Source of the DNA: Bradyrhizobium campsiandrae
Lineage (GTDB): Bacteria > Pseudomonadota > Alphaproteobacteria > Rhizobiales > Xanthobacteraceae
Length of the DNA stretch: 64,000 nucleotides
Reading direction: 5' to 3'
Assembly: GCF_014529705.1 (NCBI RefSeq)
Contig: NZ_JAANIH010000006.1
Coordinates: 140,789 to 204,788, forward strand
Below are positions 9,461-18,516 of the stretch, one piece after another. A program made the translations under genes and the position numbers. The notes under the pieces are model-generated. The model made no database searches, was not told where the DNA came from, and saw only the letters and a list, made by a program, of their open reading frames with translations. The first letter of the stretch is position 1. Each line of letters begins with the position of its first letter.

Positions 9461-10357
9461 TCAGATCGCGGCCTTCAGGGCATCCAGTTCTCGATCGAGC
9501 GCATGCTGCCAGCTCGGCGGTGCAATCCCGAAGCGCTCGCGCAGCCGGGTCACATCAAGGCGGGAATTGGCGGGCCGCTTCGCCTTCACGGGAAATTCGT
9601 CCGAACGGATCGGAACGATCTCCTTCACCGCGAAGCTGACGCCCCTCGATTGCAGCCCGGAAACGATTGCCGTCGCAAAGCCGTGCCAGCTGGTCTCGCC
9701 CGCGCAGACCAGATTGACGACGCCACCTCGCGCCTCGAACATACCGCGAAGCTCCTCGTCGTTCCGCGGCAGCATCGCAACCACCGCTTGCGCAATGGCA
9801 TGGGCACTTGTCGGCGCGCCGATCTGGTCGGCAACGATGCGCAGCTGCTCGCGTTCTCCGGCAAGCCGCACGATGGTCTTGAGAAAATTCGCACCTGACG
9901 CAGCGTACACCCAGGACGTCCGCGCGATCACGTGCAGGGAACCGGCCTCGGCGATCGCCAAGTCGCCGGCGAGCTTGCTTTTGCCATACACCGAGAGCGG
10001 TCCCGGCGTGCGGTTCGCGCGCCTGGGGCTTCCACCGGTTCCTTCTAAGCCATAGTCCGTCGAAAAATGCACGAGCGGCACGCCGCGAGGCGCCGCCCAT
10101 CGGGCGATCGCGGCAGGCGCGTCCGCGTTGACCCGAAAAGCGAGCTCGCGCTCGTCTTCGGCACGATCGACGGCGGTGTAGGCAGCCGGGTTGACGATCA
10201 GATGCGGCTTGATCGAGTCCAATCTGTCTGCGAGCTCGTCCGGCCGCGACAGGTCGAACTGTTCCCGCGATGGCGCAACGACGTCGGCTCGTTCGCGAAG
10301 CAACGGAAGCAGAGTTCCGCCCACCTGCCCGGCAGCGCCCGTCAGGAGGATCCTCAT
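9461..10357 (-). CDS. rfbD: dTDP-4-dehydrorhamnose reductase
   Basis: A 298-residue short-chain dehydrogenase of the RmlD type. The N-terminal MRILLTGAAGQVGGTLLPLL is the nucleotide-binding glycine motif, STDYGLEG carries the conserved Ser/Thr region and YGKSKLAGD is the catalytic YxxxK. The enzyme reduces dTDP-4-dehydro-L-rhamnose with NAD(P)H to dTDP-L-rhamnose, the last step of the pathway. The start lies one base after the rfbC stop (TGA-C-ATG), indicating translational coupling. With rfbC, rfbA and rfbB alongside, the four-step pathway from glucose-1-phosphate is complete. Confidence 0.95.
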   Translation of the reverse strand: MRILLTGAAGQVGGTLLPLLRERADVVAPSREQFDLSRPDELADRLDSIKPHLIVNPAAYTAVDRAEDERELAFRVNADAPAAIARWAAPRGVPLVHFSTDYGLEGTGGSPRRANRTPGPLSVYGKSKLAGDLAIAEAGSLHVIARTSWVYAASGANFLKTIVRLAGEREQLRIVADQIGAPTSAHAIAQAVVAMLPRNDEELRGMFEARGGVVNLVCAGETSWHGFATAIVSGLQSRGVSFAVKEIVPIRSDEFPVKAKRPANSRLDVTRLRERFGIAPPSWQHALDRELDALKAAI

Positions 10358-10358
10358 G

Positions 10359-10913
10359 TCAAATCTCTCCGTAACGCGGCAGATTCTTCATATCGGCAAG
10401 CAATGGCGCATCGGCATCCTTCGGCGACAGCGAGGGATCTGCGAGGCCCCAGTCGATGCCGATCGCCGGGTCATTCCACCGAATGGAGATCTCGTCCTTC
10501 GGGCTGTAGAGCGCGTCGCATTTGTAGAAGAAGTCGGCCGTCTCGGAGAGAACGGCAAATCCATGCGCGAATCCGCGTGGAACCCACAATTGCCTGCGGT
10601 TGTCCTCGCTCAATTCGACCGCAACGTGACGCCCAAAATTCGGGCTACCGACTCGAACATCGACAGCAACATCCAAGACTCGACCGCGAAGTGCTGAGAC
10701 CAGCTTGCCCTGCGTGAACGGATTCTGCAGATGCAACCCACGCAACACCCCGTGACGCGAGCGTGACAGATTGTCCTGAACGAACGGCCGCGCAATCCCG
10801 CTCTGCGCGTAGCGCTCGAACTGATAAGTCTCCAAGAAAAAGCCGCGTTGATCGCCGAACAGTTTCGGCTCGATGATCAGAACTTCGGGCAGATCCGTCT
10901 TGATAACGTTCAT
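10359..10913 (-). CDS. rfbC: dTDP-4-dehydrorhamnose 3,5-epimerase
   Basis: A 184-residue cupin enzyme of the RmlC family, the usual length. Visible motifs are FGDQRGFFLETY, the catalytic His in RGLHLQNPF, GRVLDVAVDVRVGSPNFG and WVPRGFAHGFAVLSE. It epimerises C3 and C5 of dTDP-4-dehydro-6-deoxyglucose. The ATG at 10913 gives the normal N-terminus (MNVIKTDLPEVLIIEPK); the open frame extends upstream without homology. First gene of a leftward pair with rfbD, divergent from rfbA across 85 bases. Confidence 0.95.
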   Translation of the reverse strand: MNVIKTDLPEVLIIEPKLFGDQRGFFLETYQFERYAQSGIARPFVQDNLSRSRHGVLRGLHLQNPFTQGKLVSALRGRVLDVAVDVRVGSPNFGRHVAVELSEDNRRQLWVPRGFAHGFAVLSETADFFYKCDALYSPKDEISIRWNDPAIGIDWGLADPSLSPKDADAPLLADMKNLPRYGEI

Positions 10914-10946
10914 TCCAGCGACTTCCGCTTCGCGCACACATCGATG

Positions 10947-10974
10947 TTGTGCAGCGCACACTATCTGATATTTT
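10947..10974 (+). promoter_or_regulatory. Possible rfbA promoter
   Basis: TTGTGC (10947-10952) and TATTTT (10969-10974) are separated by 16 bases in the 85-base gap between divergent rfbC and rfbA. GGAGGG follows, six bases before the rfbA ATG. The match to sigma-70 consensus is moderate. Confidence 0.35.
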
Positions 10975-10998
10975 CGAACGGGTAAACCGGAGGGACCA

Positions 10999-11880
10999 AT
11001 GAAGGGAATCATCCTCGCTGGCGGAACTGGCTCGCGCCTTTATCCTGTCACGACCGTGGTGTCGAAGCAGCTGCTACCGGTTTTCGACAAACCGATGATC
11101 TACTATCCGCTGTCAACGTTGATGCTCGCTGGAATTCGCGACATCCTCATCATTTCGACTCCGCAGGACAAGCCGCTGTTCCAACGCCTGCTCGGCGATG
11201 GATCGGAGATTGGCGTCAAATTCTCATACGCCACGCAGGAAACACCGCGCGGTCTTGCCGACGCGTTCATCGTTGGCCGCGAATTCGTGGGATCGGATTC
11301 CGTCGCTCTTGTTCTCGGCGACAACATCTTCTACGGCCACGGACTTCCGGAAATGCTCGCCAAGGCCGCAGCGCGCAAGAGCGGCGCCACGATCTTCGGC
11401 TATGTCGTCGTCTCCCCCGAACAATACGGCGTGGTTGAGCTCGACACTGATGGACGCGCGCGATCGATCGAAGAGAAGCCCAAGCAGCCGAAGTCGAATG
11501 TGGCCGTAACCGGGCTTTATTTCTACGACAATGCGGTGGTCGACATCGCCGCAGGGATCAAGCCTTCTGCGCGGGGCGAGATCGAGATCACCGACGTGAA
11601 CAACGCCTACCTCAAACGCGGCGATCTGTTCGTCGAGGTGCTCGGGCGCGGGTTCGCCTGGCTCGACACCGGCACGCACGCCTCGCTGGTCGAAGCCAGT
11701 CATTTCGTCCAGATCCTGGAGCAGCGCCAGGGCTTGCGCATCGCCTGCCCAGAGGAGATCGCATTGCGCCGCGGTTACATCTCCCTCGACGCCTTCACGA
11801 AGGTCGCCGAGAAGACCGCCAAGAGCAGCTACGGCCAGTATCTGCATTCGGTGGCCCGCTCCTTCGCCGCTCAAGCCTGA
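10999..11880 (+). CDS. rfbA: Glucose-1-phosphate thymidylyltransferase
   Basis: A 293-residue RmlA nucleotidyltransferase. The N-terminal [18 protein letters not shown] is the signature nucleotide-binding loop, followed by [28 protein letters not shown] with the metal-binding Asp, and [17 protein letters not shown]. It makes dTDP-glucose from dTTP and glucose-1-phosphate, the entry reaction of the rhamnose branch, and family members are feedback-inhibited by dTDP-rhamnose. A strong GGAGGG ribosome site precedes the ATG. It is followed by rfbB after 12 bases, so the two form an operon. Confidence 0.96.
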   Translation: MKGIILAGGTGSRLYPVTTVVSKQLLPVFDKPMIYYPLSTLMLAGIRDILIISTPQDKPLFQRLLGDGSEIGVKFSYATQETPRGLADAFIVGREFVGSDSVALVLGDNIFYGHGLPEMLAKAAARKSGATIFGYVVVSPEQYGVVELDTDGRARSIEEKPKQPKSNVAVTGLYFYDNAVVDIAAGIKPSARGEIEITDVNNAYLKRGDLFVEVLGRGFAWLDTGTHASLVEASHFVQILEQRQGLRIACPEEIALRRGYISLDAFTKVAEKTAKSSYGQYLHSVARSFAAQA

Positions 11881-11892
11881 GGTAGATCACCC

Positions 11893-12957
11893 ATGCGTTT
11901 CAAAGGCTCCACGATTTTCGTCACGGGCGGTGCGGGTTTCATTGGCTCCGCGGTCGTCCGTCACCTGCTCCGCGACACGCAGGCGCGCGTCGTCAACATC
12001 GACAAGCTGACTTATGCGGCAAACCTCGAGTCAATTCCGGATGCCGATGCGAACCCACGCTACACATTCGAGAGGCAATGCATTTGTGAGGCTGCCTCGC
12101 TGCGCAAGCTGTTCGAGAAGTACCAGCCGGCCGCGGTGATGAACCTGGCGGCCGAGAGCCATGTCGATCGCTCGATCGACGGCCCCGGCGAATTCATCCA
12201 GACCAACATCGTCGGCACCTTCACGCTGCTTCAGGAGGCGCTGCGATACTGGCGGGCGCTATCCTCGGAGCGCCGCTCGCAGTTCCGCTTCCTCCACATC
12301 TCGACCGACGAGGTGTTCGGATCGCTCGGCAAGGACGGCTACTTCACCGAAACCACGTCCTATTCACCGAATTCGCCCTACTCGGCGAGCAAGGCGTCGT
12401 CCGACCATCTGGTCCGCGCCTGGCGCGAGACCTATGATCTTCCGACGATGGTGACGAACTGCTCGAACAATTACGGGCCTTATCACTTTCCCGAGAAGCT
12501 CATTCCCCACATCATCATCAAGGGGCTCGCGGGAGAACCGCTGCCGGTTTACGGCGATGGACAGAACATCCGCGACTGGCTCTACGTCGAGGACCATGCC
12601 AAGGCGCTGACGCTTGTGCTCGAGCGCGGTGCGATCGGCGAGACATACAATGTCGGCGGCCGCAACGAGCGCACCAACCTGCACGTCGTGGAAAGCATTT
12701 GCGACCTGCTCGACGAGATGTCGCCGCACGCGGCAGGCTCCCGACGTGGCCTCATTTCGTTCGTCGCCGACCGCCCTGGTCACGATCGGCGCTACGCCAT
12801 CGACGCTTCGAAGCTCGAGCGCGAACTCGGATGGCGGGCGGATGAGAATTTTGAAAGCGGGCTGGCCAAGACCGTTCGCTGGTTCTTCGACAACAGGCCA
12901 TGGTGGCAAGCCATTCTCGATCGCGGCTACCAGCAGAAGCGCATCGGCCTCGGATAG
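11893..12957 (+). CDS. rfbB: dTDP-glucose 4,6-dehydratase
   Basis: A 354-residue extended short-chain dehydrogenase (RmlB). It shows [17 protein letters not shown] (NAD site), [21 protein letters not shown] with the catalytic Thr-Asp-Glu, and [15 protein letters not shown] with the YxxxK pair. It oxidises, dehydrates and reduces dTDP-glucose to the 4-keto-6-deoxy sugar. An A-G-G-T ribosome-like stretch lies in the short gap after rfbA. Length and motifs are intact. Confidence 0.96.
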   Translation: MRFKGSTIFVTGGAGFIGSAVVRHLLRDTQARVVNIDKLTYAANLESIPDADANPRYTFERQCICEAASLRKLFEKYQPAAVMNLAAESHVDRSIDGPGEFIQTNIVGTFTLLQEALRYWRALSSERRSQFRFLHISTDEVFGSLGKDGYFTETTSYSPNSPYSASKASSDHLVRAWRETYDLPTMVTNCSNNYGPYHFPEKLIPHIIIKGLAGEPLPVYGDGQNIRDWLYVEDHAKALTLVLERGAIGETYNVGGRNERTNLHVVESICDLLDEMSPHAAGSRRGLISFVADRPGHDRRYAIDASKLERELGWRADENFESGLAKTVRWFFDNRPWWQAILDRGYQQKRIGLG

Positions 12958-13028
12958 CCCCCTTTCGCCGGCGGCCGCCGTCCCGCAAGAGGGCGGCCGC
13001 AGCCCGGCCGCGTCCAATAGAAGACTGG

Positions 13029-13292
13029 CTAGAGGTAAGGCCGATCCACGCGGCTCTGCGCCATCCAGTCCTTCCACGCGTCTTCATGCTTGGCGTAGAG
13101 CTCCAACCAGCGCCGCTCGCCCGGAGCCGGTTGAGGACCACGCTCGATCGATATCATTTCGGTTCGGGTCGGCGCTCTATCAAGCCGTTCGAACTCGGAG
13201 GTCTCCTCGGGCGTAAGACCGATCAGAACGCGCCTGCCGCCCCCATCGACGAAATATCGTCGCGGCGCATTATTGCTCCTGACGGTAGCCAT
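13029..13292 (-). CDS. Small hypothetical protein
   Basis: An 87-residue basic/acidic protein starting MATVRSNNAPRRYFVDGGGR and ending in a Trp-rich stretch (RRWLELYAKHEDAWKDWMAQ). No membrane segment and no family that I recognise. The ATG at 13292 has GAGGTGCGCC directly before it, which supports this start over one 13 codons upstream. A 34-codon frame (13374 to 13270) overlaps its start by about 20 bases and could be a coupled leader, but its coding status is doubtful. Confidence 0.6.
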   Translation of the reverse strand: MATVRSNNAPRRYFVDGGGRRVLIGLTPEETSEFERLDRAPTRTEMISIERGPQPAPGERRWLELYAKHEDAWKDWMAQSRVDRPYL

Positions 13293-13753
13293 GGCGCACC
13301 TCTTTCGCGATCGACGGGCGGCTAGGATCAACAGGACACTCCCGAAAGAACCGTGCGTAATCTAGTAAGGACATGAGTGGGGGAACAATGTCGGGAGCGA
13401 CGTAACCTTGCCGGTTATGGTTACCGTTGCGCGCCCTGCCATCCGTCAACCCCAGTCCGAATGCATGGCGGCTGCGACAAGGCCGGTGCCGCCGCGCCCA
13501 CGCGCTCAAGGCGATCGTCGTCCCTCGCGTGCCCACGCCCCGCATAACTGACGCGCAAGTCGGCAAAGGCCGAAATCAGCAATGACGCCTGTGTCATGCA
13601 GAGCTCCCTCTGCTCGCGGATACTGCCATCTTCGTTCGCTGCACGTCTATTCTCACCCTACAGTTGTCTTTACACAACAACGATGATCGCTGATTTTTTC
13701 ACCAAGGGCGGGAATTCTTGAGCAGCAATGTGCATGCTTCCCGATCGTTTGCA
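13293..13753. other. Region without a convincing gene
   Basis: Apart from a doubtful 34-codon leftward frame (13270-13374), no frame in these 460 bases has a ribosome site plus protein-like composition. No RNA gene or strong hairpin recognised. Confidence 0.45.
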
Positions 13754-13909
13754 TCACCCGATCAGCCAGAGGAAGAATTTCAGCGACAGCAGAATGATGA
13801 AATAGGCCCATCCCGCCATTGCGATCAACGCGACGCCGAGAAAAGCGCCTTCGAATGCTCGTTCTCTTATCTTCGCCAGAGGCTTCTCGGACAGCGTTTT
13901 TTGAAGCAT
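13754..13909 (-). CDS. 51-residue single-pass membrane protein
   Basis: A short leftward frame: ATG at 13909, stop TGA at 13754. It has a basic N-terminal stretch (MLQKTLSEKPLAKIRERAFE) followed by a strongly hydrophobic half (GVALIAMAGWAYFIILLSLK, then FFLWLIG). A purine-rich GAAGAAGATCGAG precedes the ATG as a ribosome site. The positive-inside charge followed by one or two membrane spans is typical of bacterial small membrane proteins. No family recognised; the function is unknown and the gene stands alone. Confidence 0.6.
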   Translation of the reverse strand: MLQKTLSEKPLAKIRERAFEGAFLGVALIAMAGWAYFIILLSLKFFLWLIG

Positions 13910-14476
13910 CTCGATCTTCTTCTATTCGTATCGTTTGCACTGATCATAACCGAACGAATTCGACGATCTCGTGACGACGCGAACGAGAAGCGGCCGATGT
14001 TCAAACATGCTCCATCACGATCTCTGTCTTCAACGAATTTTGAATCGATGCGGCAACCAGCGTCGAGCGACGGAACAATATCTCCGAAGACGTCCTTGAT
14101 CGATGTCCGAAGGGATTCGAGAGATTGCAACTTTCAAGAGAGTCGGTCGAACTGCATGCTCAGATTTGGTCGCCGCGCCTTGCGGCGATCGCGCCACCCT
14201 GCGGGCGACATGTCCTGGAGCTGCGGCATTGGGCAGACCGGCACGACATCCACAAAAACCCCGGAGTTGTACGGAGCCCCGGGCGCCGATTTTATCGCGG
14301 TAAGGTTGAGCAGTTAGCTTAATCCGCGTTGTTTGTTGCGAAGTCTCACCGATCGCATATCCATTTCCGCACCGGGCTTCCCCCAAGGCCCGGCCCCACC
14401 CAAGCAAAGCCGCCGAGCGACATGGGTCCGCTTGGCGGCTTTGTCGTTGTGTCGTTGCAGGAGGATTATTTCGGTT
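13910..14476. other. Gene-free region with hairpins at its right end
   Basis: No supported gene in these 567 bases. Overlapping frames on both strands lack starts and protein-like content. The right part holds two consecutive hairpins (14372-14443), listed separately. Confidence 0.45.
14372..14443 (+). other. Tandem hairpins: possible leader RNA, sRNA or terminator
   Basis: CCGGGC (14372-14377) pairs with GCCCGG (14388-14393). CAAAGCCGCCGAGCG (14405-14419) pairs with CGCTTGGCGGCTTTG (14429-14443) over 15 bp with one mismatch. The second hairpin ends 33 bases before the small DNA-binding gene and has only a weak T tract after it. Confidence 0.4.
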
Positions 14477-14650
14477 ATGGCGCGGAAGCCCTGGTCGTTC
14501 AAGGAAGACCGCCGGCTCATGGAGCTGGCGAAATCTTCGACATCGCTGGAGGAAGCGGCAAAGCAGCTCGGACGATCGCCCGACGCAATCAAGCGCATGG
14601 CTTTGCGTCTCGGCCTGGCGTTGAAATCGAAGGCCGCCAAGAAGGGCTAG
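14477..14650 (+). CDS. Small HTH/SANT-like DNA-binding protein
   Basis: A 57-residue basic protein, MARKPWSFKEDRRLMELAKS, followed by SSTSLEEAAKQLGRSPDAIK and a Lys/Ala-rich tail. The WSFKEDRRLMELA start with later LGRSPDAIKRMA resembles a Myb/SANT or sigma-like helix-turn-helix. A GGAGG ribosome site lies about ten bases upstream of the ATG. It is probably a nucleoid- or promoter-associated regulator; its targets are unknown. It follows the tandem hairpins, which may form its leader. Confidence 0.65.
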   Translation: MARKPWSFKEDRRLMELAKSSTSLEEAAKQLGRSPDAIKRMALRLGLALKSKAAKKG

Positions 14651-14867
14651 TGCCCATACGCCGGGTGAGCGGTAATGGGAGAGACAGGCGATTGTCGCCG
14701 GCACGAACTGGATATAGGGGCAGAACGACGCCTTTCCGGCGCCACAGCGCTCTCGATCTCCTCATCCCACGATGCTAGACTTCCCAATTGAACGTCGGTT
14801 GTTTCTCGCTGCGGACGATCGCTCGATACCTCGGTGTCCCGCCGAAGATCCGCTGGAGGATTGCACC

Positions 14868-15119
14868 ATGGTGTCCCGTGCTCTCGCCGTAGCTTTGCTC
14901 CTGGCCCTGCCCTCGATAGCGTGGGCACAAGGCCCCGTCCGCTTCGGATTTCCCAACGGGGCGCCTTGGTGTGCTTTTGGTTTCGATTGCAGATTCCTGA
15001 ATTTCCACGAATGCGCCGACTGGGTTTATGATCCCGCGCGCAACTGCCTCCGGAATCCCTACTTCGCTGCGCGCTACCCGACCAATGTCGACAAGGGCTG
15101 GTCCTACAATCGACGGTGA
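14868..15119 (+). CDS. Secreted DUF3551-like cysteine-containing small protein
   Basis: An 83-residue protein with a clear signal peptide (MVSRALAVALLLALPSIAWA, cleavage after AWA-Q) and a mature part of about 60 residues. PWCAFGFDCRFLNFHECADW followed by NCLRNPYF has the Cys spacing of DUF3551-type proteins common in Bradyrhizobium, with four Cys that could form two disulfides in the periplasm. GGAGG lies about seven bases before the ATG. Function is unknown for the family. An upstream in-frame ATG at 14772 would add a non-signal extension and is rejected. Confidence 0.72.
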   Translation: MVSRALAVALLLALPSIAWAQGPVRFGFPNGAPWCAFGFDCRFLNFHECADWVYDPARNCLRNPYFAARYPTNVDKGWSYNRR

Positions 15120-15388
15120 GGCCGCAGCTCACGGGCGCCCGCCTGCCGGGGCGACCGGCCTTCTGGGTTGCCCACGGGCTCCCGCTTGCGGATGACGGGA
15201 ATTCGAGCCCGTGATGAGCGTGAGTTCCAGCGAATGGAACTGCCGGCGCCCCAGCATTATTCCTGAAACGAGCCGTTAACGGACTGTTGGCCGCTGTAGG
15301 CGACCAAACCGGCCCGCGATCGCCTTAAACCGTATTTTAGAGGCTCCAAGGTTAAGGTTATCTCATCCGTTTAACCTTCGCGGGCTGG

Positions 15389-16981
15389 ATGAAAGCAACA
15401 CGGCCGAGACTCTCGATGGCGGCGCTCGTGCTTGCAGGCATGGCGGCGTTCGCGCTCGCGGGCCACATCGCCGCGACGCGCTTCATCCATGATCAGCAAA
15501 TGCGTCAGCTCCATGAGTTGACCGAAGTGGTGCTGCACCGGTCGGAACTCGCCGTCGACTTCGCGACGGCAAGCCTTGACGATCTGGCCGGCCGCGGACT
15601 TGCGACATGCGCGCCCGCTTCGCTTCAGGCGATCCGACTGCACGTCTACCAACGCTCCGCCGTGAAGGATGTCCGTCTGGTCAATTCCGACGGCTCGGTG
15701 ATCTGCTCGGCCTATTCCGAGACGCTCGAATTCGACAAAGGCTGGGTCGATCGGGCGGACATGCTCGCGTCGCGCGATTCGAAATTGATGCTGTTTCGCG
15801 TCGAGCAGTTCGGTGGTGACGCACTCGGCGTGCTCAGGGACATCGGCGACAAGAAAGCGCTGGTCGCCATTCTCGGCATCAATTCCAGCCTGTTCGACAT
15901 CATGCCGGCCGAGCTGCGCGCGCACGGCGAGGTGCTGCTCGCACTGAAGAACGGCGCAAGGCTCGGCGAATTCGCGCTCGAGGCCGACAAGGCGCTGACG
16001 CATGCGATCGACTTCGAAAAGAGCTCGACGCGTTATCCGCTGCGCGTGATCATCCGCATCGACAAGTCCGTGCTGTCGACATGGAACAGCCAGGCCTACT
16101 GGCCCACGATGACGGTTGCGCTCGCGCTCGGTGTCCTGTTCGGCATCCTGCTGTCACGGGCCCGGCGCATGGAAGGGCCGGTTGCCGACCTCGATCGCGC
16201 GCTGACGCGCGGCGAATTCAGGCCCTATTTCCAGCCGATCTTCGATCTGCGCACCCGCGAGATCAGAGGCTGTGAGATCCTGGCACGCTGGCTGCGTGAG
16301 GACGGCACGGTGGTGCCGCCGATGAACTTCATTCCGCTGGCGGAATCCAGCGGGCGGATCGAAGCCATGACCTGGCAGTTGCTCCACCAGGCGCTGACCG
16401 ACCTCCAGCCGCAGCTGAAAGCCGACAAGGACTTCAAGCTCTCGTTCAATGTGGTGCCCAGGCATATCCTCGGCGCCGGCTTCGTCGAGACGCTCCGCAG
16501 CACCGTCGCTGCGGCACGAGTGTCCGCACGGCAGATCATGATCGAGGTGACCGAGCGCGACGAGCTCGACGATCTGACGCGCGCTGCAGCCGTGGTGGGC
16601 GAGCTGCGCGATTACGGCTTTCGCGTTGCCATCGATGACGTCGGCGTCGGCCATAGCGGGCTGTCGCGACTGAAAGGGCTCGGCGCCAACACGATCAAGA
16701 TCGACAAGTTCTTCGTCGACACCATCACGGCGGACGCCTCGACCACGACCATCGTGGAGATGCTGGTGGCGCTCGCCAGAGATTTCCACATGACCGTGGT
16801 AGCGGAAGGCATCGAGACCGAGGAGCAGGTCCGCGCCCTGGTTTCGTGCGGCGTGGGAGAAGGGCAGGGCTACCTCGTTGCAGCGCCTCTACCCTTTGCC
16901 GGTTTTTGCGAATTGATGGCGTCGCAGCGCACCGCCGCCGCAATTTCAGCTCAGGCTGCCGGCGCCGTGCTGGTCGCCTGA
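15389..16981 (+). CDS. CSS-motif sensor, EAL-domain c-di-GMP phosphodiesterase
   Basis: A 530-residue membrane protein. A first membrane segment (about 10-28) is followed by a periplasmic CSS-type sensor (VICSAYSE near residue 110, with another Cys in LATCAPAS) and a second segment near 230-250 (WPTMTVALALGVLFGILLS). The EAL domain follows: YFQPIFDLRTREIRGCEILA, LSFNVVPRH, IMIEVTERDE, IDDVGVGHSG, NTIKIDKFF and VVAEGIETEEQ. The catalytic Glu, Asn, Asp-Asp, Lys and Glu positions are all filled, though the signature reads EIL rather than EAL, so activity is expected. In related enzymes the periplasmic thiols control activity by redox state. It stands alone with a 270-base upstream region. Confidence 0.9.
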   Translation: MKATRPRLSMAALVLAGMAAFALAGHIAATRFIHDQQMRQLHELTEVVLHRSELAVDFATASLDDLAGRGLATCAPASLQAIRLHVYQRSAVKDVRLVNSDGSVICSAYSETLEFDKGWVDRADMLASRDSKLMLFRVEQFGGDALGVLRDIGDKKALVAILGINSSLFDIMPAELRAHGEVLLALKNGARLGEFALEADKALTHAIDFEKSSTRYPLRVIIRIDKSVLSTWNSQAYWPTMTVALALGVLFGILLSRARRMEGPVADLDRALTRGEFRPYFQPIFDLRTREIRGCEILARWLREDGTVVPPMNFIPLAESSGRIEAMTWQLLHQALTDLQPQLKADKDFKLSFNVVPRHILGAGFVETLRSTVAAARVSARQIMIEVTERDELDDLTRAAAVVGELRDYGFRVAIDDVGVGHSGLSRLKGLGANTIKIDKFFVDTITADASTTTIVEMLVALARDFHMTVVAEGIETEEQVRALVSCGVGEGQGYLVAAPLPFAGFCELMASQRTAAAISAQAAGAVLVA

Positions 16982-17144
16982 CTGATCCGGCTGGCCCGCG
17001 TTCGGACGACCGGGCAAGACGCCGCCACCGATACGTCCCCTTGGGAGCCACCAGTCGGTTGCAAGCCATCCACGATGTGCGCACTCTTAACGATGTTATC
17101 CGCTTTTGGGAGCGGCGCGCCGGCCGAGCGGCTATGATGCCGAA

Positions 17145-17510
17145 ATGCGCCGAAATCATCTCATCGCAGCGGCGGCCATCTGCCTTGCGCTGATCGTCTA
17201 CGCCACACTGGCCACGCTTGCTGGCAGGCCGGTCCTGCTCGGCCATGCCGAAGCCTATTGGGTCGTCGTCATCGAGCGCTTCAGCGCCTATTGCCTGCTC
17301 GGCTTCCTGCTGTCCTTTCTGCTGCCGGGACGCTTCGGGCTGGCTTGCGCATTCGTGGTCGCCGTCGCCATCGGGCTCGAAGTGTTGCAGGCGATGGTGC
17401 CCGACCGCGATCCGGCGTTCATCGACGTGCTGCAAAAGGCCGCCGGCGGCACCCTCGGCGTCATCCTCGCCCAGACCATTCTGGCTTTCCTGCCCAGACC
17501 ACCGTCCTGA
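17145..17510 (+). CDS. VanZ-like membrane protein
   Basis: A 121-residue protein with four hydrophobic segments: LIAAAAICLALIVYATLATL, a segment around ERFSAYCLLGFLLSFLLPG, LACAFVVAVAIGLEVLQAMV, and GGTLGVILAQTILAFL. The order ERFSAY...GLEVLQ..VPDRDPAFIDVLQKAAGG resembles the VanZ/teicoplanin-resistance-associated fold (E..Q......R...I.D...N..G). Role in this organism unknown. The ATG at 17145 begins MRRNHLIAAA; an upstream ATG at 17106 adds no recognised sequence. Confidence 0.68.
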   Translation: MRRNHLIAAAAICLALIVYATLATLAGRPVLLGHAEAYWVVVIERFSAYCLLGFLLSFLLPGRFGLACAFVVAVAIGLEVLQAMVPDRDPAFIDVLQKAAGGTLGVILAQTILAFLPRPPS

Positions 17511-17553
17511 CGCGGGCGCGGCCTCGGCGCACATCGCGGCGATGCGCGGCAGC

Positions 17554-17982
17554 TTACTTGGCCATCTGCACGCGCAGGTCACCGCCTGGATTGGCTGCGG
17601 TATGAATGTTCGTATTCCATTTGCCGGCCAGCAGATCGGCAGCCTGCGCCTCGGTGAGGGTCGCGGTGCCCTGGATCGGACTTTGCGTCGACTTGAACGG
17701 CAGCGCGATGCCGGCGTTCTTGCCGGCTTCGCTCGGTCCATGGAAATGCGCGCCGAGCGCCGGCCCGGTCAGACCTGCGTAGGTGACGGTGTAGGTGAGG
17801 AGCTTCGTCTCGGTGTCGAACGCCGCCTCGGCCTTGCCCGAGCCGGAACTCGTATTGGGCGGCACTTCGTTGCCGCCCTTGAGTTCCGCATGCAATTTGA
17901 CGAGTTCGGCCCTGGCCGCCGTCACGAGAAGATGCGGAAGCACAAAAACCAAGGCACCGACCAGGTACACGGCTCTCATCAT
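17554..17982 (-). CDS. Secreted CHRD-domain protein
   Basis: A 142-residue exported protein starting MMRAVYLVGALVFVLPHLLV with cleavage near ARA-E. The mature part is one CHRD domain: LKGGNEVPPNTSSGSGKAEA, LLTYTVTYAGLTGPALGAHF, HGPSEAGKNAGIALPF and GKWNTNIHTAANPGGDLRVQ. The two His-containing segments (GAHFHG, NIHTAANPGGDLRGQ-type) are the family signature. CHRD domains are known from chordin and many bacterial secreted proteins, without a settled bacterial role. A GGGAGG ribosome site supports the start at 17982. Convergent with the VanZ-like gene. Confidence 0.85.
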   Translation of the reverse strand: MMRAVYLVGALVFVLPHLLVTAARAELVKLHAELKGGNEVPPNTSSGSGKAEAAFDTETKLLTYTVTYAGLTGPALGAHFHGPSEAGKNAGIALPFKSTQSPIQGTATLTEAQAADLLAGKWNTNIHTAANPGGDLRVQMAK

Positions 17983-18104
17983 GGCAACCTCCCAGCCCGG
18001 ATCCCGTTGGTCCCGACCTGCTCCAGCGTGAAACCCTGGAGGTCGCGCCAAATCCGGCCGACTGATTATGCCTGATTCGAACGACCGCCGCCGAAGCGAC
18101 GGAC

Positions 18105-18389
18105 CTACACCGCGTCGCGCTTGAAATCCCCTTGATCGGAGATGAAGCCGCGGGACATCTGCCGATGCGTATCGCGGAGCGCCGAGATCGCCTCGTCAAG
18201 ATCGGATTCGGTGTTGCGAATGCCCTCGAAGAACCGGTTCATCAGGGCGAAGTTCAGCTTGACGCGGGTGTTGCCATCGCGGCTCCTGCGGCGATCGAGC
18301 GCCCAATGCAGCGCCTGCACCCGGGCCTCGCCGGCACTACAGCCGCAAAGCATCCCGAGTTCGTCATAAGTCATCCAGATCTGAGGCAT
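18105..18389 (-). CDS. Small hypothetical protein with HTH-like N-terminus
   Basis: A 94-residue soluble protein beginning MPQIWMTYDELGMLCGCSAG, followed by EARVQALHWALDRRRSRDGN and TRVKLNFALMNRFFEGI. The first 45 residues read like a helix-turn-helix with a basic recognition segment (DRRRSRDGNTRVKL), as in bacterial replication- or plasmid-type small regulators, but I cannot assign a family. A rich AGGCTCAC/ACAAAAGGCGG stretch precedes the ATG. It stands alone on this strand. Confidence 0.6.
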   Translation of the reverse strand: MPQIWMTYDELGMLCGCSAGEARVQALHWALDRRRSRDGNTRVKLNFALMNRFFEGIRNTESDLDEAISALRDTHRQMSRGFISDQGDFKRDAV

Positions 18390-18516
18390 GTCCCTGTCCG
18401 CCTTTTGTTGTGAGCCTCAACCTAGATTTCACACCTAAAAGCACTCTTGCCGAGGTGCGGGCATCACACGCTTTCGCGCGAACAGCGTCAACGCAATGCT
18501 AAAGCTCGGATGAACA

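Noticed and set aside
13718..14317. 199-codon rightward frame
   Set aside because: No ribosome site, overlaps the better-supported 51-residue membrane gene on the other strand, Ser/Arg-rich without features.
17145..17510. Vancomycin/teicoplanin resistance function for the VanZ-like gene
   Set aside because: Only the membrane topology and a loose motif match; no other glycopeptide resistance gene is nearby and Gram-negative cells do not need it.
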